DNA from: Acidimicrobiia bacterium UBA5794
Lineage (GTDB): Bacteria > Actinomycetota > Acidimicrobiia > Spongiisociales > UBA5794
Reading direction: 5' to 3'
Assembly (NCBI GenBank): GCA_002418265.1
Contig: DIDS01000020.1
Coordinates: forward strand, 124,954 to 188,953
DNA: 64,000 nt
Position 1 is the first letter of the stretch. Each line of letters opens with the position of its first letter. The notes below the pieces were generated by a model that made no database searches, was not told where the DNA came from, and saw only the letters and a list, made by a program, of their open reading frames with translations. Shown here in pieces: positions 53,548 to 62,070 of the stretch. A program made the position numbers and the translations under genes.

Positions 53548-54321
53548 TCAGTGCTGGGCTTGTGTGCTGTCGATCTGGGCCAGCCAAACCTCAACGAGTT
53601 TGTCAGCGACCGGTCGTCCCACCGATGCAAAGAGGAGATGGCCCTCGGCTGAGGCATGAAAGAGGTCACTTGCGAACATCTCTGGGTGTTCGTCAAAGGC
53701 AGGGTGCATCACGTTCCACGCGTTGGACTTGATGGCGCGCGGGTAGTTCGCTCGTACACGTCCGATCGCGTGGTCGATCGCGCGTGCCCGGATGCGTGCC
53801 ACCCCTCGCATCAATTCGGGGAGACGGGGGATCGTGCCGAGATCACCGACACCTGAGAGCCCGACCGACGCAACGTTGGCGTGGAGGCGAGCAACGATCC
53901 GGTCGTACTCGGCCTCAAAGCGCGGGATGGGCGTGCCACGGAGGGCATCGTTGGAGCCGACGGACAGGTAGGCGATGTCTGGCTTGAGTGCGATCGCCTG
54001 ATCCAATTGTGTTGCAAGGACGTCCCGTGCCTTCGATCCACCGGCGGCAACGCTGATGGCGTTGACGAAGAATCGTTCTCCCAGATGCATTGCGATCTGT
54101 CGTGGCCACGAGTAGTCGAGCGGTTCCACCCCGGGTGACGTTACCGAGCTGTCACCGAGGTAGACGATGGTGAGGGGAGGGGAATCGGGGTCTCCGAATC
54201 TGCCAGAAGGATCTTGGTTCTCCAGAGTTGGCAGGTCATCTCGTTTGATGGCGTGAGCCATCTGGCCAGCGAGGAGAGCGCCTGCAGCCAGGGGCGGTTT
54301 GATGATCTTCCAAGCGTTCAT
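53548..54321 (-). CDS. SGNH/GDSL-type hydrolase
   Basis: A 257-residue esterase or lipase-like enzyme, possibly exported (hydrophobic LAAGALLAGQMAHA at the N-terminus without a clear cleavage site). Block I is VYLGDSSVTS with the nucleophile Ser, block III is SVGSNDALRG, and block V is SDLFHASAEGH with Asp and His. ATG 54321 begins the family-like part; the open frame beyond it is within the neighbouring gene. The substrate is unknown. Confidence 0.85.
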   Translation of the reverse strand: MNAWKIIKPPLAAGALLAGQMAHAIKRDDLPTLENQDPSGRFGDPDSPPLTIVYLGDSSVTSPGVEPLDYSWPRQIAMHLGERFFVNAISVAAGGSKARDVLATQLDQAIALKPDIAYLSVGSNDALRGTPIPRFEAEYDRIVARLHANVASVGLSGVGDLGTIPRLPELMRGVARIRARAIDHAIGRVRANYPRAIKSNAWNVMHPAFDEHPEMFASDLFHASAEGHLLFASVGRPVADKLVEVWLAQIDSTQAQH

Positions 54322-54365
54322 GCCCCCATTGTCGCGGGCTGTGGAGCTATTTGTGACGATTCGTG

Positions 54366-55172
54366 TCAGTACGGGCGTGGGGGTCGGAGACGCTGCCCGA
54401 TGGTGCGAATCGTGACGGCCCCCAAGATGAAGCCGGTTCCGATGATCATGGAGCCGATCGCTTCGACCCAGAGGGCTGCGGGATCGTTGATTGCCACCCC
54501 GACCTGGGAGACGACGATGCCCCCGATGTAGAAGACCCACCACAGATCGGAGATTGTTGTACGCCGCATCGAACGCCACGAGGTTCCGATCGGTTCCAGT
54601 AATTCGGGTCGGGACATTCTGTCGACCTCGTTGATGACCAGCTTTGGGATCACAAAGTTTGCGAGCGGGATGAACCATCCACCGACTGCCCACCCCGGTG
54701 ACCACGCCTGTGACTGTGCCCCGCGGGAGGCCGCTGCTTTGTAGGCATGGTTGAGCCAGATGATCAGCAGGATGAACACCACCAATCCCGAGATCAAGGC
54801 GATACCGACAACCCCATCGCTCACGTCAGCAAGATCCAAGACGTCGGCAAGGCTGGTTTCTCCGCCGTCGCGGAAGTCAAGCCACAAGGCGTACGTCGCA
54901 AAGTAGAGGGTGCCAGCAATCACGGCCAACACGCCGGTCGCGAGTTGAAACCCGAAAAGCGTGCCGGTGAGGCCGGCTGAAACGAAGCGACGGCCATCCG
55001 ATGGTGGTACCTGCTGGCCAGAGAGCTGACCCGGTATCGGTGCCCCGTAGGGTGCGGCAGGAACTGGTGTCGGTTCTTGGGGAGGTGGTGGGGGCGTTGC
55101 TCTGCTCTGTGGTGGATACCACTTGCCATCGGAGGCGAGCCACCAGTCGTCACCCCTGGGACGATCACTCAT
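54366..55172 (-). CDS. DUF4328-like multi-pass membrane protein
   Basis: A 268-residue protein with an N-terminal DDWWLASDGKWYPPQ motif, a type often seen at the N-terminus of actinobacterial membrane proteins, a Pro-rich linker and about five helices. The middle (WLNHAYKAAASRGAQSQAWSPGWAVGGWFIPLANFVIPKLVINEV) is the DUF4328 signature. Function unknown. The start at 55172 is the second of two identical ATGAGTGATCG words 13 bases apart; the first sits six bases after a TAGAGT box and opens only a six-codon ORF. Confidence 0.85.
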   Translation of the reverse strand: MSDRPRGDDWWLASDGKWYPPQSRATPPPPPQEPTPVPAAPYGAPIPGQLSGQQVPPSDGRRFVSAGLTGTLFGFQLATGVLAVIAGTLYFATYALWLDFRDGGETSLADVLDLADVSDGVVGIALISGLVVFILLIIWLNHAYKAAASRGAQSQAWSPGWAVGGWFIPLANFVIPKLVINEVDRMSRPELLEPIGTSWRSMRRTTISDLWWVFYIGGIVVSQVGVAINDPAALWVEAIGSMIIGTGFILGAVTIRTIGQRLRPPRPY

Positions 55173-55197
55173 GTCGATCACTCATGCAGCGACTCTA
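55165..55197 (-). promoter_or_regulatory. Leaderless promoter with duplicated start region and six-codon ORF
   Basis: On the minus strand TAGAGT (55197-55192) is followed by six bases and an ATG at 55185. The 13-bp unit starting there is tandemly repeated at 55172. The first ATG reads six codons (MSDRHE) and stops at 55165, overlapping the true start. Confidence 0.6.
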
Positions 55198-55239
55198 ACG
55201 GAACGAGTGTGGACGGCACCGCCGACTCCAGGCTCGCTG

Positions 55240-56331
55240 TCACACGTTGAAGCGGAAGTGCATCACGTCGCCTTCTTGGGTGACGTAGTCCTTGCCTTCG
55301 AGGCGCCAGCGGCCGTGTTCCTTGGCGCCGGCTTCGCCCTTGCCGGCGATGTAGTCGTCATAGGAGATGACTTCGGCGCGGATGAAGCCCTTCTCGAAGT
55401 CAGTATGGATGACTGCCGCCGATTGGGGTGCCGTTGAACCTGCCTTCACCGTCCAGGCCCTCACTTCCTTGTCGCCTGCGGTGAAGAACGTCAAGAGGCC
55501 AAGCATCTCGTAGGCCGCCCGGATGACCTTGTGGAGCCCCGGTTCTTCCAAGCCATATTCTGCAAGGAGCTCGGCGCGGTCGGCCGGTTCAAGAGTTGCC
55601 ATCTCGGCTTCGAGTGCACCACAGATCGTGACGACAGCAGCTCCCTCCGACGCTGCATGATCGACAACCGCTTGTGTCATCTCGTTGCCAGCAAGCCCGG
55701 CCTCGTCCACATTGGCGATGTACATGGTGGGCTTTGCGGTCAACAGAAAGAGATCTCGAACGATGAGACGTTCCCGATCGGTCAAGGACATCGTCCTGAC
55801 AGGATTCCCTTCGCCGAGGTGTGCGTTGATGCGCTCCAACACCGCGACGGCTGCTTTCGCATCGGCATCGCCGGACCGGGCCTTCCGTCCCTGACGGTCG
55901 AGGGATCGTTCGACGGTCTCGAGATCTGCGAGGGCAAGTTCGGTGTTGATCGTTGCGATATCCGAAAGGGGATCGACCCTGCCGTCGACATGAACGACGT
56001 TGTCGTCCTTGAAGCACCGCACCACATGGGCGATCGCGTCGGTCTCGCGAATGTGGCTCAGGAACTTGTTGCCGAGTCCCTCACCCTCCGCGGCACCAGC
56101 AACAAGCCCAGCGATGTCAACAAACTCGACCACCGTGGGAATGGTCTCCTTCGGGTTGACGATCACAGTCAGCGCATCGAGGCGAGGGTCGGGAACGATC
56201 GCGATTCCTGCGTTCGGATCGATCGTGGTGAACGGATAGTTTTCAGCAGCAATCTCACCGCCAGTGAGCGCGTTGAACAGCGTCGACTTACCAACATTCG
56301 GTAGTCCAACAATGCCGCATTTGATGCCCAA
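55240..56331 (-). CDS. ychF: Redox-regulated ATPase/GTPase YchF
   Basis: A 363-residue OBG-like P-loop NTPase that binds ribosomes. Walker A GLPNVGKSTLFNAL, ENYPFTTIDPN, FVDIAGLVAGAAEGEGLGNKFL and the C-terminal TGS domain (LLTFFTAGDKEVRAWTVKAGSTAPQSAAVIHTDFEKGFIRAEV) are diagnostic. The start codon is TTG at 56331, with GGAG six bases upstream; no ATG or GTG would keep the family N-terminus (GIKCGIVG). Confidence 0.95.
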   Translation of the reverse strand: MGIKCGIVGLPNVGKSTLFNALTGGEIAAENYPFTTIDPNAGIAIVPDPRLDALTVIVNPKETIPTVVEFVDIAGLVAGAAEGEGLGNKFLSHIRETDAIAHVVRCFKDDNVVHVDGRVDPLSDIATINTELALADLETVERSLDRQGRKARSGDADAKAAVAVLERINAHLGEGNPVRTMSLTDRERLIVRDLFLLTAKPTMYIANVDEAGLAGNEMTQAVVDHAASEGAAVVTICGALEAEMATLEPADRAELLAEYGLEEPGLHKVIRAAYEMLGLLTFFTAGDKEVRAWTVKAGSTAPQSAAVIHTDFEKGFIRAEVISYDDYIAGKGEAGAKEHGRWRLEGKDYVTQEGDVMHFRFNV

Positions 56332-56621
56332 CGGTCACTCCGATGCTTTGGGATGTGAAACAGGAAACAAGCAGATCCGGTGGATCGCTCGTGTCGAGAT
56401 GATACGGACAGGCTCGGCGAATGCGGCGTCGAGGTTCACGATCGAATCGAGGCACCGAATCGCGAAATACGGCGGTGGTTCGCGAATGTGGCCGCTATTG
56501 CGCGATTTCCGTTGCTATGTCGCGAAAGAACGTGGTTCGCACCCCTTGCAACCGACCACCCAGAGGAGTTTCCTGAATGTGGGCATAGATCTGGGCGACG
56601 AGCGACATTGGGAAGAGCGCC
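56332..56621. promoter_or_regulatory. Intergenic region with four TCGCGA-like sites at 20-bp period
   Basis: This 290-bp gap separates ychF from the Tad operon. TCGCGA occurs at 56460, 56480 and 56520 and GCGCGA at 56500, exactly 20 bp apart, the helical repeat expected for proteins bound on one DNA face. The period is not a multiple of three and no frame is convincing. GGAAGAG near 56611 is the Shine-Dalgarno of the next gene. Confidence 0.6.
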
Positions 56622-56921
56622 ATGGATCCGTTCAGTCATCCGGACCTTGCACAGATCGGTCGAGCCCTCAGATCGCGCCTCGACGACACCCTTGACGCCG
56701 AGCAGGAGGCTGCGCGGTCAGCGGCCCTCAGGCGCATGTCCCTCCGCGATCGACTGATTCTGTCCGAGGACCGGCGTGAACGGGTTGTTGTTTCAGCAGT
56801 CGATGGGCACACATACACCGGAATCGTGCACTCGGTCGGCCTCGACCACGTGGTGCTCGAGGACGGGTCATCTGCAAGGTGGCTCGCCATCGATCACATC
56901 GTTGCCATGGAGGCGCGCTGA
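56622..56921 (+). CDS. Small conserved-looking protein at the head of the Tad operon
   Basis: A 99-residue soluble protein, not recognised. The N-terminal half is helical and Arg/Ala-rich (DTLDAEQEAARSAALRRMSLRDRLILSEDRR); the C-terminal half has a short beta pattern (VVVSAVDGHTYTGIVHSVGLDHVVLEDGSSARWLAIDHIVAME) like a small barrel of the Sm/SH3 type. GGAAGAG precedes the ATG. Its stop overlaps the cpaB start, so it belongs to the pilus operon. Confidence 0.75.
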   Translation: MDPFSHPDLAQIGRALRSRLDDTLDAEQEAARSAALRRMSLRDRLILSEDRRERVVVSAVDGHTYTGIVHSVGLDHVVLEDGSSARWLAIDHIVAMEAR

Positions 56922-57538
56922 TGGCGGTGAGCGTACGTCTCAACGAGTTGTCAATGCCATGGCTTGATCGAAGGCGATTGGTCGGATTGGCCCTCGCCGC
57001 ACTAGCGGGGTTCCTCGTTCTGATGCTGACACAACCAGATCCTCGGGTCGGCATCCTGGTCGCGGCAAACGACCTGGTACCGGGCCGAGCGCTCACACAG
57101 GATGATGTGGCTGTCAGATATGTTGCTTCATCTGTGGGCCTGGTGGAGGGAACAACGATTGGAGACCTTTCCGAATGGTCGCTGCGTGCACCGATCGATG
57201 CCGGAGAACCGCTCATCCCGTCCAATCTGCAACCACCTGAGCTGTTGGCATATCCAAATGTGATTGCCCTCTCCCTCGACCAATCCCATGCAGTACTCGG
57301 AAGACTTGTCGCTGGAGACAGAGTCGACATCTACCGAACCTCCGACCGAGGATTGGAGTCGGCGCCGGTCACCGAGCTGGTTGCAACCGGCGTGTACGTG
57401 GTGGAATCGCGCCCTCCAGTCGAGGGCGTCAACGCCGATCGTGTCGATCTTCTCCTCGCCGTGGATGAGAACCTTGCACTTCTCCTCGCGGGATCGACTC
57501 GTGATGGTGAGATCGACCTGGTCAGGATTGCACCATGA
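56921..57538 (+). CDS. cpaB: Flp pilus assembly protein CpaB-like (SAF domain)
   Basis: A 205-residue protein with one N-terminal helix (LVGLALAALAGFLVLML) and an extracytoplasmic SAF domain (VGILVAANDLVPGRALTQDDVAVRYV). CpaB/RcpC proteins help assemble Flp pili. It is shorter than Gram-negative CpaB, as in actinobacteria. Both ends overlap neighbouring genes. Confidence 0.8.
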   Translation: MAVSVRLNELSMPWLDRRRLVGLALAALAGFLVLMLTQPDPRVGILVAANDLVPGRALTQDDVAVRYVASSVGLVEGTTIGDLSEWSLRAPIDAGEPLIPSNLQPPELLAYPNVIALSLDQSHAVLGRLVAGDRVDIYRTSDRGLESAPVTELVATGVYVVESRPPVEGVNADRVDLLLAVDENLALLLAGSTRDGEIDLVRIAP

Positions 57539-58578
57539 CGGTGCGGGTTGCCACGGTGCTTTCGGCAAGGGAGTGGGAACCAAGCCTCGTGGCATACGCC
57601 AGGGATACCGCAGCGATCCGTGTCGTTCTCAGAGCGTTCCAACCCCGTGACATTGAGGCCCGAGCCGAAGAGATCGATGTGATCGTCGCTGGCGGTGAAG
57701 TGGCCTGGGTTACACCACACCAGATCGCAGCATGGACTCATCTGGGGTGTGCAGTGATCGGTATCCATCCATCCGGTGATGGCCCAGCTGCCTCGCTGCT
57801 TGAACTTGGGGGCGCCGCGGAGGTGCTTCCCGACGATGTGGATCTTGCGGCTCTGATTCAAGCGATCCGATTCGTCGCGCCCTCGACCGTCGCGACGCCG
57901 TCGGGGAGTCGGGGTCATGTAATCGCTGTTGTGGGACCTCGTGGCGCGCCCGGTTGCACCGAGGTTGCATGTTCGATTGCGATGACACATGCTCAACGGA
58001 CCAAGACGGTGTTGATCGATGCAGATCTGACAGCGCCAGCGCTGGCAGTTCGTCTCGGGGTTGCGCCGAGACCTGACATGACTGATGCCGCAGACATGGT
58101 TCGTTCTGAGGGGACATTCGATCGGTCCTGTGTCCGAAGGGTTGGACGATTGGATGTCGTCACGGGGTCACATCGAAGCGGAGAGCCGCCCGTCCGCGAA
58201 CAAATGCTCGTCGGACTGGTTGAGGCTGCAGCGTCAAGCTACGCGACGGTTGTGCTTGATGTGGGTTCCAATCCGCTCTCAGACGCCCTTCTTGACGCCG
58301 TGGATGCTGTTCTGCTCGTTGTCGACGCGACGCCCGTCGGAATCGTTCGCGCCGCCCAAGCGATCAGTGACTGGTTCGGCCCAACACCCCAAATCGTGAT
58401 CAACAAGACGCAAGCGCAGAATCGCAGCGAGACGGTCGCTGCGGTTCGTCGCTGGACGGGACTCGACCCGGTGGCTGTGATTGCTGATCGTGCCAAGGTT
58501 CGACGTAATGCAGCCAGTGGAAAGCTGCCGGATCGAACATTTGTGAGGTCACTTGCACAAGTGGGTGTTGGCCAATGA
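57535..58578 (+). CDS. cpaE: CpaE/TadZ-like P-loop ATPase homologue
   Basis: A 347-residue protein: a receiver-like N-terminal domain (~1-115) and a MinD/ParA-like domain. The deviant Walker A reads VVGPRGAPGCTEVACSIA and lacks both lysines of KGGVGKT; DADLTAPALA is the switch region and VVLDVGS the Walker B-like strand. TadZ localises the pilus machine to a cell pole or surface site; here it probably does so without ordinary ATP hydrolysis. Coupled to cpaB and tadA by overlaps. Confidence 0.82.
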   Translation: MTVRVATVLSAREWEPSLVAYARDTAAIRVVLRAFQPRDIEARAEEIDVIVAGGEVAWVTPHQIAAWTHLGCAVIGIHPSGDGPAASLLELGGAAEVLPDDVDLAALIQAIRFVAPSTVATPSGSRGHVIAVVGPRGAPGCTEVACSIAMTHAQRTKTVLIDADLTAPALAVRLGVAPRPDMTDAADMVRSEGTFDRSCVRRVGRLDVVTGSHRSGEPPVREQMLVGLVEAAASSYATVVLDVGSNPLSDALLDAVDAVLLVVDATPVGIVRAAQAISDWFGPTPQIVINKTQAQNRSETVAAVRRWTGLDPVAVIADRAKVRRNAASGKLPDRTFVRSLAQVGVGQ

Positions 58579-59558
58579 CCGTGGACGCGGCCCCGGATCG
58601 GTTTGGATTCCTGACCGAGATGCTTGACGACCCTCTCGTCGAGGAGATCATCGTCCTTGGGGGCATGCGTACCTTCATCGTTCGAAACGGCGTAAAGGAG
58701 CTTGCCAACGTCGTGGTCGATGCCAATACCGTACGTCGTGTCGCCGACCAACTTCTCGTCGGGACGGGTCGCAGGGTCGACCAGGCGAGCCCCATTGTTT
58801 CAGCGCAACTTGACAACGGAAGCCGGGTACACATCACGGGACCACCTGTGACACACGCCGACCGGATGAACATCCAGATCCGCAAGTTCGTCGTAACCGC
58901 AGCATCGCTCGACGATCTCATGTCTCGTGACGCCTTCCCCGAGCATGTCGGAAGAATGCTCCGTGACGCGATTCGTACCGACAAGACCATTTTGGTGGCT
59001 GGCGCGCCAGGTGCTGGCAAGACCACCCTCGTCAACTGCCTGCTTCGTGAAGTTCAACCGAGTCGGCGCGTCGTGACGTGCGAGGAAGTGTTCGAGATCG
59101 ATGTTCCGCTGCCGGACATGACCCAGATGCAGACGCGGGACGCCGGACTCGACGGTGGTTCCGAGATCTCTTTGCGGGATCTTGTGCGAGAAGCGCTGCG
59201 TCAGCGTCCCGATTGGATTGTCGTGGGGGAGGTACGAGGGCCCGAAGCACTCGACATGTTGATGGCACTCAACGCGGGTTGCTCGGGGATCGCCACCATT
59301 CACGCAAACTCAGGTCGAGAGGCTCTTGAGAAGCTGGTGTCGTACGGTGTGCTTGCGGGCGAGAACATCTCCATCCCATTTCTGCGTCGAACGGTCGCCT
59401 CTGTCGTCGATCTCGTCGTGTTTCTCAGGCGCGACGCGTCGGGCCGATACGTGGAGGAGATCCTGTCTGTCCCACAGCAACTCGACGGGGATGTCTTCAC
59501 CGTGGAGCAGAGATATCAGCGAGGTGGCCTCAGCACGAGACAGGTGGTTTCGCGGTGA
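58575..59558 (+). CDS. tadA: Flp pilus secretion ATPase TadA/CpaF
   Basis: The 327-residue hexameric ATPase driving pilin secretion. Walker A GAPGAGKTT, Walker B-like DWIVVGEVRGPEALDML and the CpaF histidine box GIATIHANS are present. It lacks part of the N-terminal domain of longer CpaF proteins. It overlaps tadB by four bases. Confidence 0.93.
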   Translation: MTVDAAPDRFGFLTEMLDDPLVEEIIVLGGMRTFIVRNGVKELANVVVDANTVRRVADQLLVGTGRRVDQASPIVSAQLDNGSRVHITGPPVTHADRMNIQIRKFVVTAASLDDLMSRDAFPEHVGRMLRDAIRTDKTILVAGAPGAGKTTLVNCLLREVQPSRRVVTCEEVFEIDVPLPDMTQMQTRDAGLDGGSEISLRDLVREALRQRPDWIVVGEVRGPEALDMLMALNAGCSGIATIHANSGREALEKLVSYGVLAGENISIPFLRRTVASVVDLVVFLRRDASGRYVEEILSVPQQLDGDVFTVEQRYQRGGLSTRQVVSR

Positions 59559-60361
59559 GGGGTATCGCCGTCCTTTCAGCTGCTGGAGCTGTTTGGGTTC
59601 TTACGGGTGGTGTTGTTCCACCCATGGCTGGATATCGACCATCGTTGAATCTCCGATTGGTCTTGTACGGCGTCGGATCGGGTTTCGTAGGCTTCGTTCT
59701 GACGTATGGGCTGTTGGGCACGGTTGTACCAGCCACAGCATTTGGTGTGCTTGCTGTCACCATTCCGTTCCAGATTGCTGGTTCGCGCGAACGCAAGTGC
59801 CAGGCTGCTGCTTCCGCCGCGTGGCCAGACCTCCTCGCACACATTCGGTCCTCGGTAGCGGCGGGCCTCACGCTCCCTGACGCCTATGTGGATGCCGCCG
59901 AGCGGGTAGGGAAGCCCTTTTCTGAGACGATTGAGGACGTTCGGAGGTATCTCTTGTTTGGTGGCGGATTCACCGAGGCAATGAAGATCGTCCGAGATCA
60001 CGCAAACGACCCCACCGCCGATCGCGTGACCATGACTCTCATCGTTGCCAACGAGACGGGTGGACACCGGGTCGGTGAGGTCCTTTCGATGTTGAGCGCT
60101 TCTGTCGCAGGGGAATCTCGACTCAGAAGTGCTCATGATGCCGCGATGACTGAACAACGCTGGACGGCGGGAGTGGCTCTGGCGGCACCCTGGGCAATTC
60201 TCGCCTTGTCGATTGCCACGAATCCCCAGGCGTCAAGTGCCTTCGGTACTCCGACCGGTGGCATTGTTGTTGGGATCGGACTGGCTCTGACGATCGCTGG
60301 CTATCTGCTTGCCCGCAAGCTTGCGGCGCTATCCGACGCTCCGAGGATGTTTCGATCATGA
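59555..60361 (+). CDS. tadB: Flp pilus inner-membrane platform protein TadB
   Basis: A 268-residue type II secretion F-domain protein. Hydrophobic segments at residues ~1-25, ~45-70, ~205-225 and ~235-260 flank the cytoplasmic domain (AWPDLLAHIRSSVAAGLTLPDAYVDAAERVGKPF...TLIVANETGGHRVGEVLSMLSASV). GTG start overlapping the tadA stop. It pairs with TadC. Confidence 0.88.
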   Translation: MRGIAVLSAAGAVWVLTGGVVPPMAGYRPSLNLRLVLYGVGSGFVGFVLTYGLLGTVVPATAFGVLAVTIPFQIAGSRERKCQAAASAAWPDLLAHIRSSVAAGLTLPDAYVDAAERVGKPFSETIEDVRRYLLFGGGFTEAMKIVRDHANDPTADRVTMTLIVANETGGHRVGEVLSMLSASVAGESRLRSAHDAAMTEQRWTAGVALAAPWAILALSIATNPQASSAFGTPTGGIVVGIGLALTIAGYLLARKLAALSDAPRMFRS

Positions 60362-61128
60362 TCGTTGCTGCCCTCGTCGCAGCTACTGCAACGTTCCTTG
60401 TTGTCGTGGGAGGAACGCCAGAGGTGCTCGCCGACCGTCTTGGGCGCTATCTGATGCCTGAAGCACCGGTCGTGATACCTCCTTCATCGATTGGGGGACG
60501 AATGCCGTGGCTGTCTTCAGCCATGGCCGGAGGTCTCGTCGGGACCCTGCTCGCACAAGGTGACCTGTTCTTGTCAGGAGCTGGTCGATCGGTCCCGGCC
60601 TTGACCATCGCAGGAGCCGCTGCGGGCTACTTTGTTTGGTCCGCACGCCGAACGAATGCCCAGCAGCGACGTTCTCGCCGTCTCCGATTTGAACTCCCGA
60701 TCGTCTCGGATGCGATTGCACTCCATGTCGTGGCCGGTGACTCGGTTTCCTCTGCGATTCGGACCGTCGTCTTCGAGATGGAAGGTGTTGCGATTGAGGA
60801 ACTCACCGAGGTGATCTCACGTCAGGATGCAGGGGAGGGGCTTGCGTCGAGCTTGTTGGCAGCGGCACGAACCACCGCCCACAGGGATGGCCGACGTCTC
60901 TATGAAGCCCTCGGTCACGCCCATGAGTCTGGAGGCCGACTTGCCGTAATGCTCGGTGAGCTTGCCATCGACTTTCGGGCTGGCATCGAGCGGGACCTCT
61001 CCACCGAAGGTGGGAAGCGTGCGGTTGCCACGTATGGCCCTGTCTTGGCACTCATGGTTCCGACCGCGCTGCTGTTTCTCTTGTATCCGACGCTTGTCGG
61101 ACTCAAGGAACTATCGGGTACACAATGA
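60358..61128 (+). CDS. tadC: Flp pilus inner-membrane platform protein TadC
   Basis: A 256-residue second F-domain protein. RRSRRLRFELPIVSDAIALHVVAGDSVSSAIRTV and LYEALGHAHESGGRLAVMLGELAIDFRAGIERDL form the domain, ending in a helix (VLALMVPTALLFLLYPTLVGL). Overlaps tadB by four bases. Confidence 0.87.
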   Translation: MIVAALVAATATFLVVVGGTPEVLADRLGRYLMPEAPVVIPPSSIGGRMPWLSSAMAGGLVGTLLAQGDLFLSGAGRSVPALTIAGAAAGYFVWSARRTNAQQRRSRRLRFELPIVSDAIALHVVAGDSVSSAIRTVVFEMEGVAIEELTEVISRQDAGEGLASSLLAAARTTAHRDGRRLYEALGHAHESGGRLAVMLGELAIDFRAGIERDLSTEGGKRAVATYGPVLALMVPTALLFLLYPTLVGLKELSGTQ

Positions 61129-61152
61129 CCACGAGAAAGGAAGGAAGGCGAC

Positions 61153-61332
61153 ATGTTCGACAGATTGATGCGTTACAAACTGAGAAGCCAGCGAGGTGCC
61201 ACCACCGTCGAATGGCTTGGATTGGCGACGATCGCCGTTCTGGTGATAGCGCTCCTGTTGCCGCAGGTTCGCGGCACGGCAGGAGACATCTGGAACAACG
61301 TCGCTGGCGAATTCGGAGGGTTCTTCGGCTAA
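61153..61332 (+). CDS. Flp-type pilin, 59 residues
   Basis: A very short gene between tadC and the tadE-like gene, preceded by AAGGAAGG. The protein reads a basic leader (FDRLMRYKLRSQRG), then ATTVEWLGLATIAVLVIALLLPQV. The glycine before ATTVE, with Glu at +5, is the prepilin peptidase site of class IVb pilins, followed by the hydrophobic assembly helix. It is the likely major subunit of the pilus. The prepilin peptidase is not in the window. Confidence 0.88.
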   Translation: MFDRLMRYKLRSQRGATTVEWLGLATIAVLVIALLLPQVRGTAGDIWNNVAGEFGGFFG

Positions 61333-61358
61333 CGCGGAGAATCGAAGACGATGGATCA

Positions 61359-61700
61359 GTGACTCTTGAGGGTTTGGCTTCGATGCTTGTGTTCTTTGTC
61401 GTGCTCACCCTCATCGTGCAGATTGGTTTTCTCGTTGTCGTGAGAGGTGCTGCCTCTGCCGCCGTCGAGGGTGCTGTGCGGCGTGCTGGAACGAGCGGTG
61501 ATCTTGCCGTGGTCCAGGAACGACTCGGTCGTGATCTGCGTGCGACGGTTCCAGGAACGATGGATGCCGAGGTCTCGGTGACGTCTGATGGGCGGCTGAC
61601 GAAGGGGTCAGTCTCGTTCGATTGGGCACCCCCGGGACCGAATCTCATTCCGATCCGGATCTCCATCACTCGGACTGCTCCAGTTGTTGTGCCGCCGTGA
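61359..61700 (+). CDS. TadE-like pseudopilin 1
   Basis: A pilin-like protein, 113 residues from GTG 61359. VTLEGLASMLVFFVVLTLIVQIGFLVVVRGAASAAVEGAVRRAG is the TadE helix and its continuation. A prepilin site would need the glycine two residues before this GTG (DGSVTLE), so the real start may be upstream; the only in-frame ATG is at 61212, inside the pilin gene. The start is therefore unsolved. The stop overlaps the next gene (GTGA). Confidence 0.7.
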   Translation: MTLEGLASMLVFFVVLTLIVQIGFLVVVRGAASAAVEGAVRRAGTSGDLAVVQERLGRDLRATVPGTMDAEVSVTSDGRLTKGSVSFDWAPPGPNLIPIRISITRTAPVVVPP

Positions 61701-62068
61701 CCGACGGGTCGATACGTGAGGAGAGCACCACGCTCGGCGAGAGGGGCGCGACCCTTATCGAGACGCTCGTGCTCGCGTTTGCCGTTTTGTTGGTCACGAT
61801 TCCGTTTCTGCTTGTCGTCGTTCGTATGGCCGAAGCCACGGATGTCGTTGCCGATGAGGCTCGAGCCGTGGCCGTTTGGTACGCCCGACACGGAGAGATG
61901 CCCGGAGGAGATCGTCAATCACAGATTCGAGTCGAACTTGAGGGAGAGACCGTACGAGTCTCGTCATCCCTTGACGTGGAGCTGATCGCTGTTGGCGGGT
62001 CGAAAGTGCAGACGACCGTGTCGACACAATTTGAGATGCCGATCAGCCCCTATCGAAGCAGGCGCTGA
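61697..62068 (+). CDS. TadE/TadF-like pseudopilin 2
   Basis: A 123-residue protein with a basic/polar leader, the site ERGATLIETL (Gly, Glu at +5) and a helix (VLAFAVLLVTIPFLLVVVRMAEAT). The remaining ~75 residues are beta-rich. GTG start overlapping the previous stop. A minor pilin of the Tad system is likely. Confidence 0.8.
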   Translation: MTDGSIREESTTLGERGATLIETLVLAFAVLLVTIPFLLVVVRMAEATDVVADEARAVAVWYARHGEMPGGDRQSQIRVELEGETVRVSSSLDVELIAVGGSKVQTTVSTQFEMPISPYRSRR

Positions 62069-62070
62069 AG

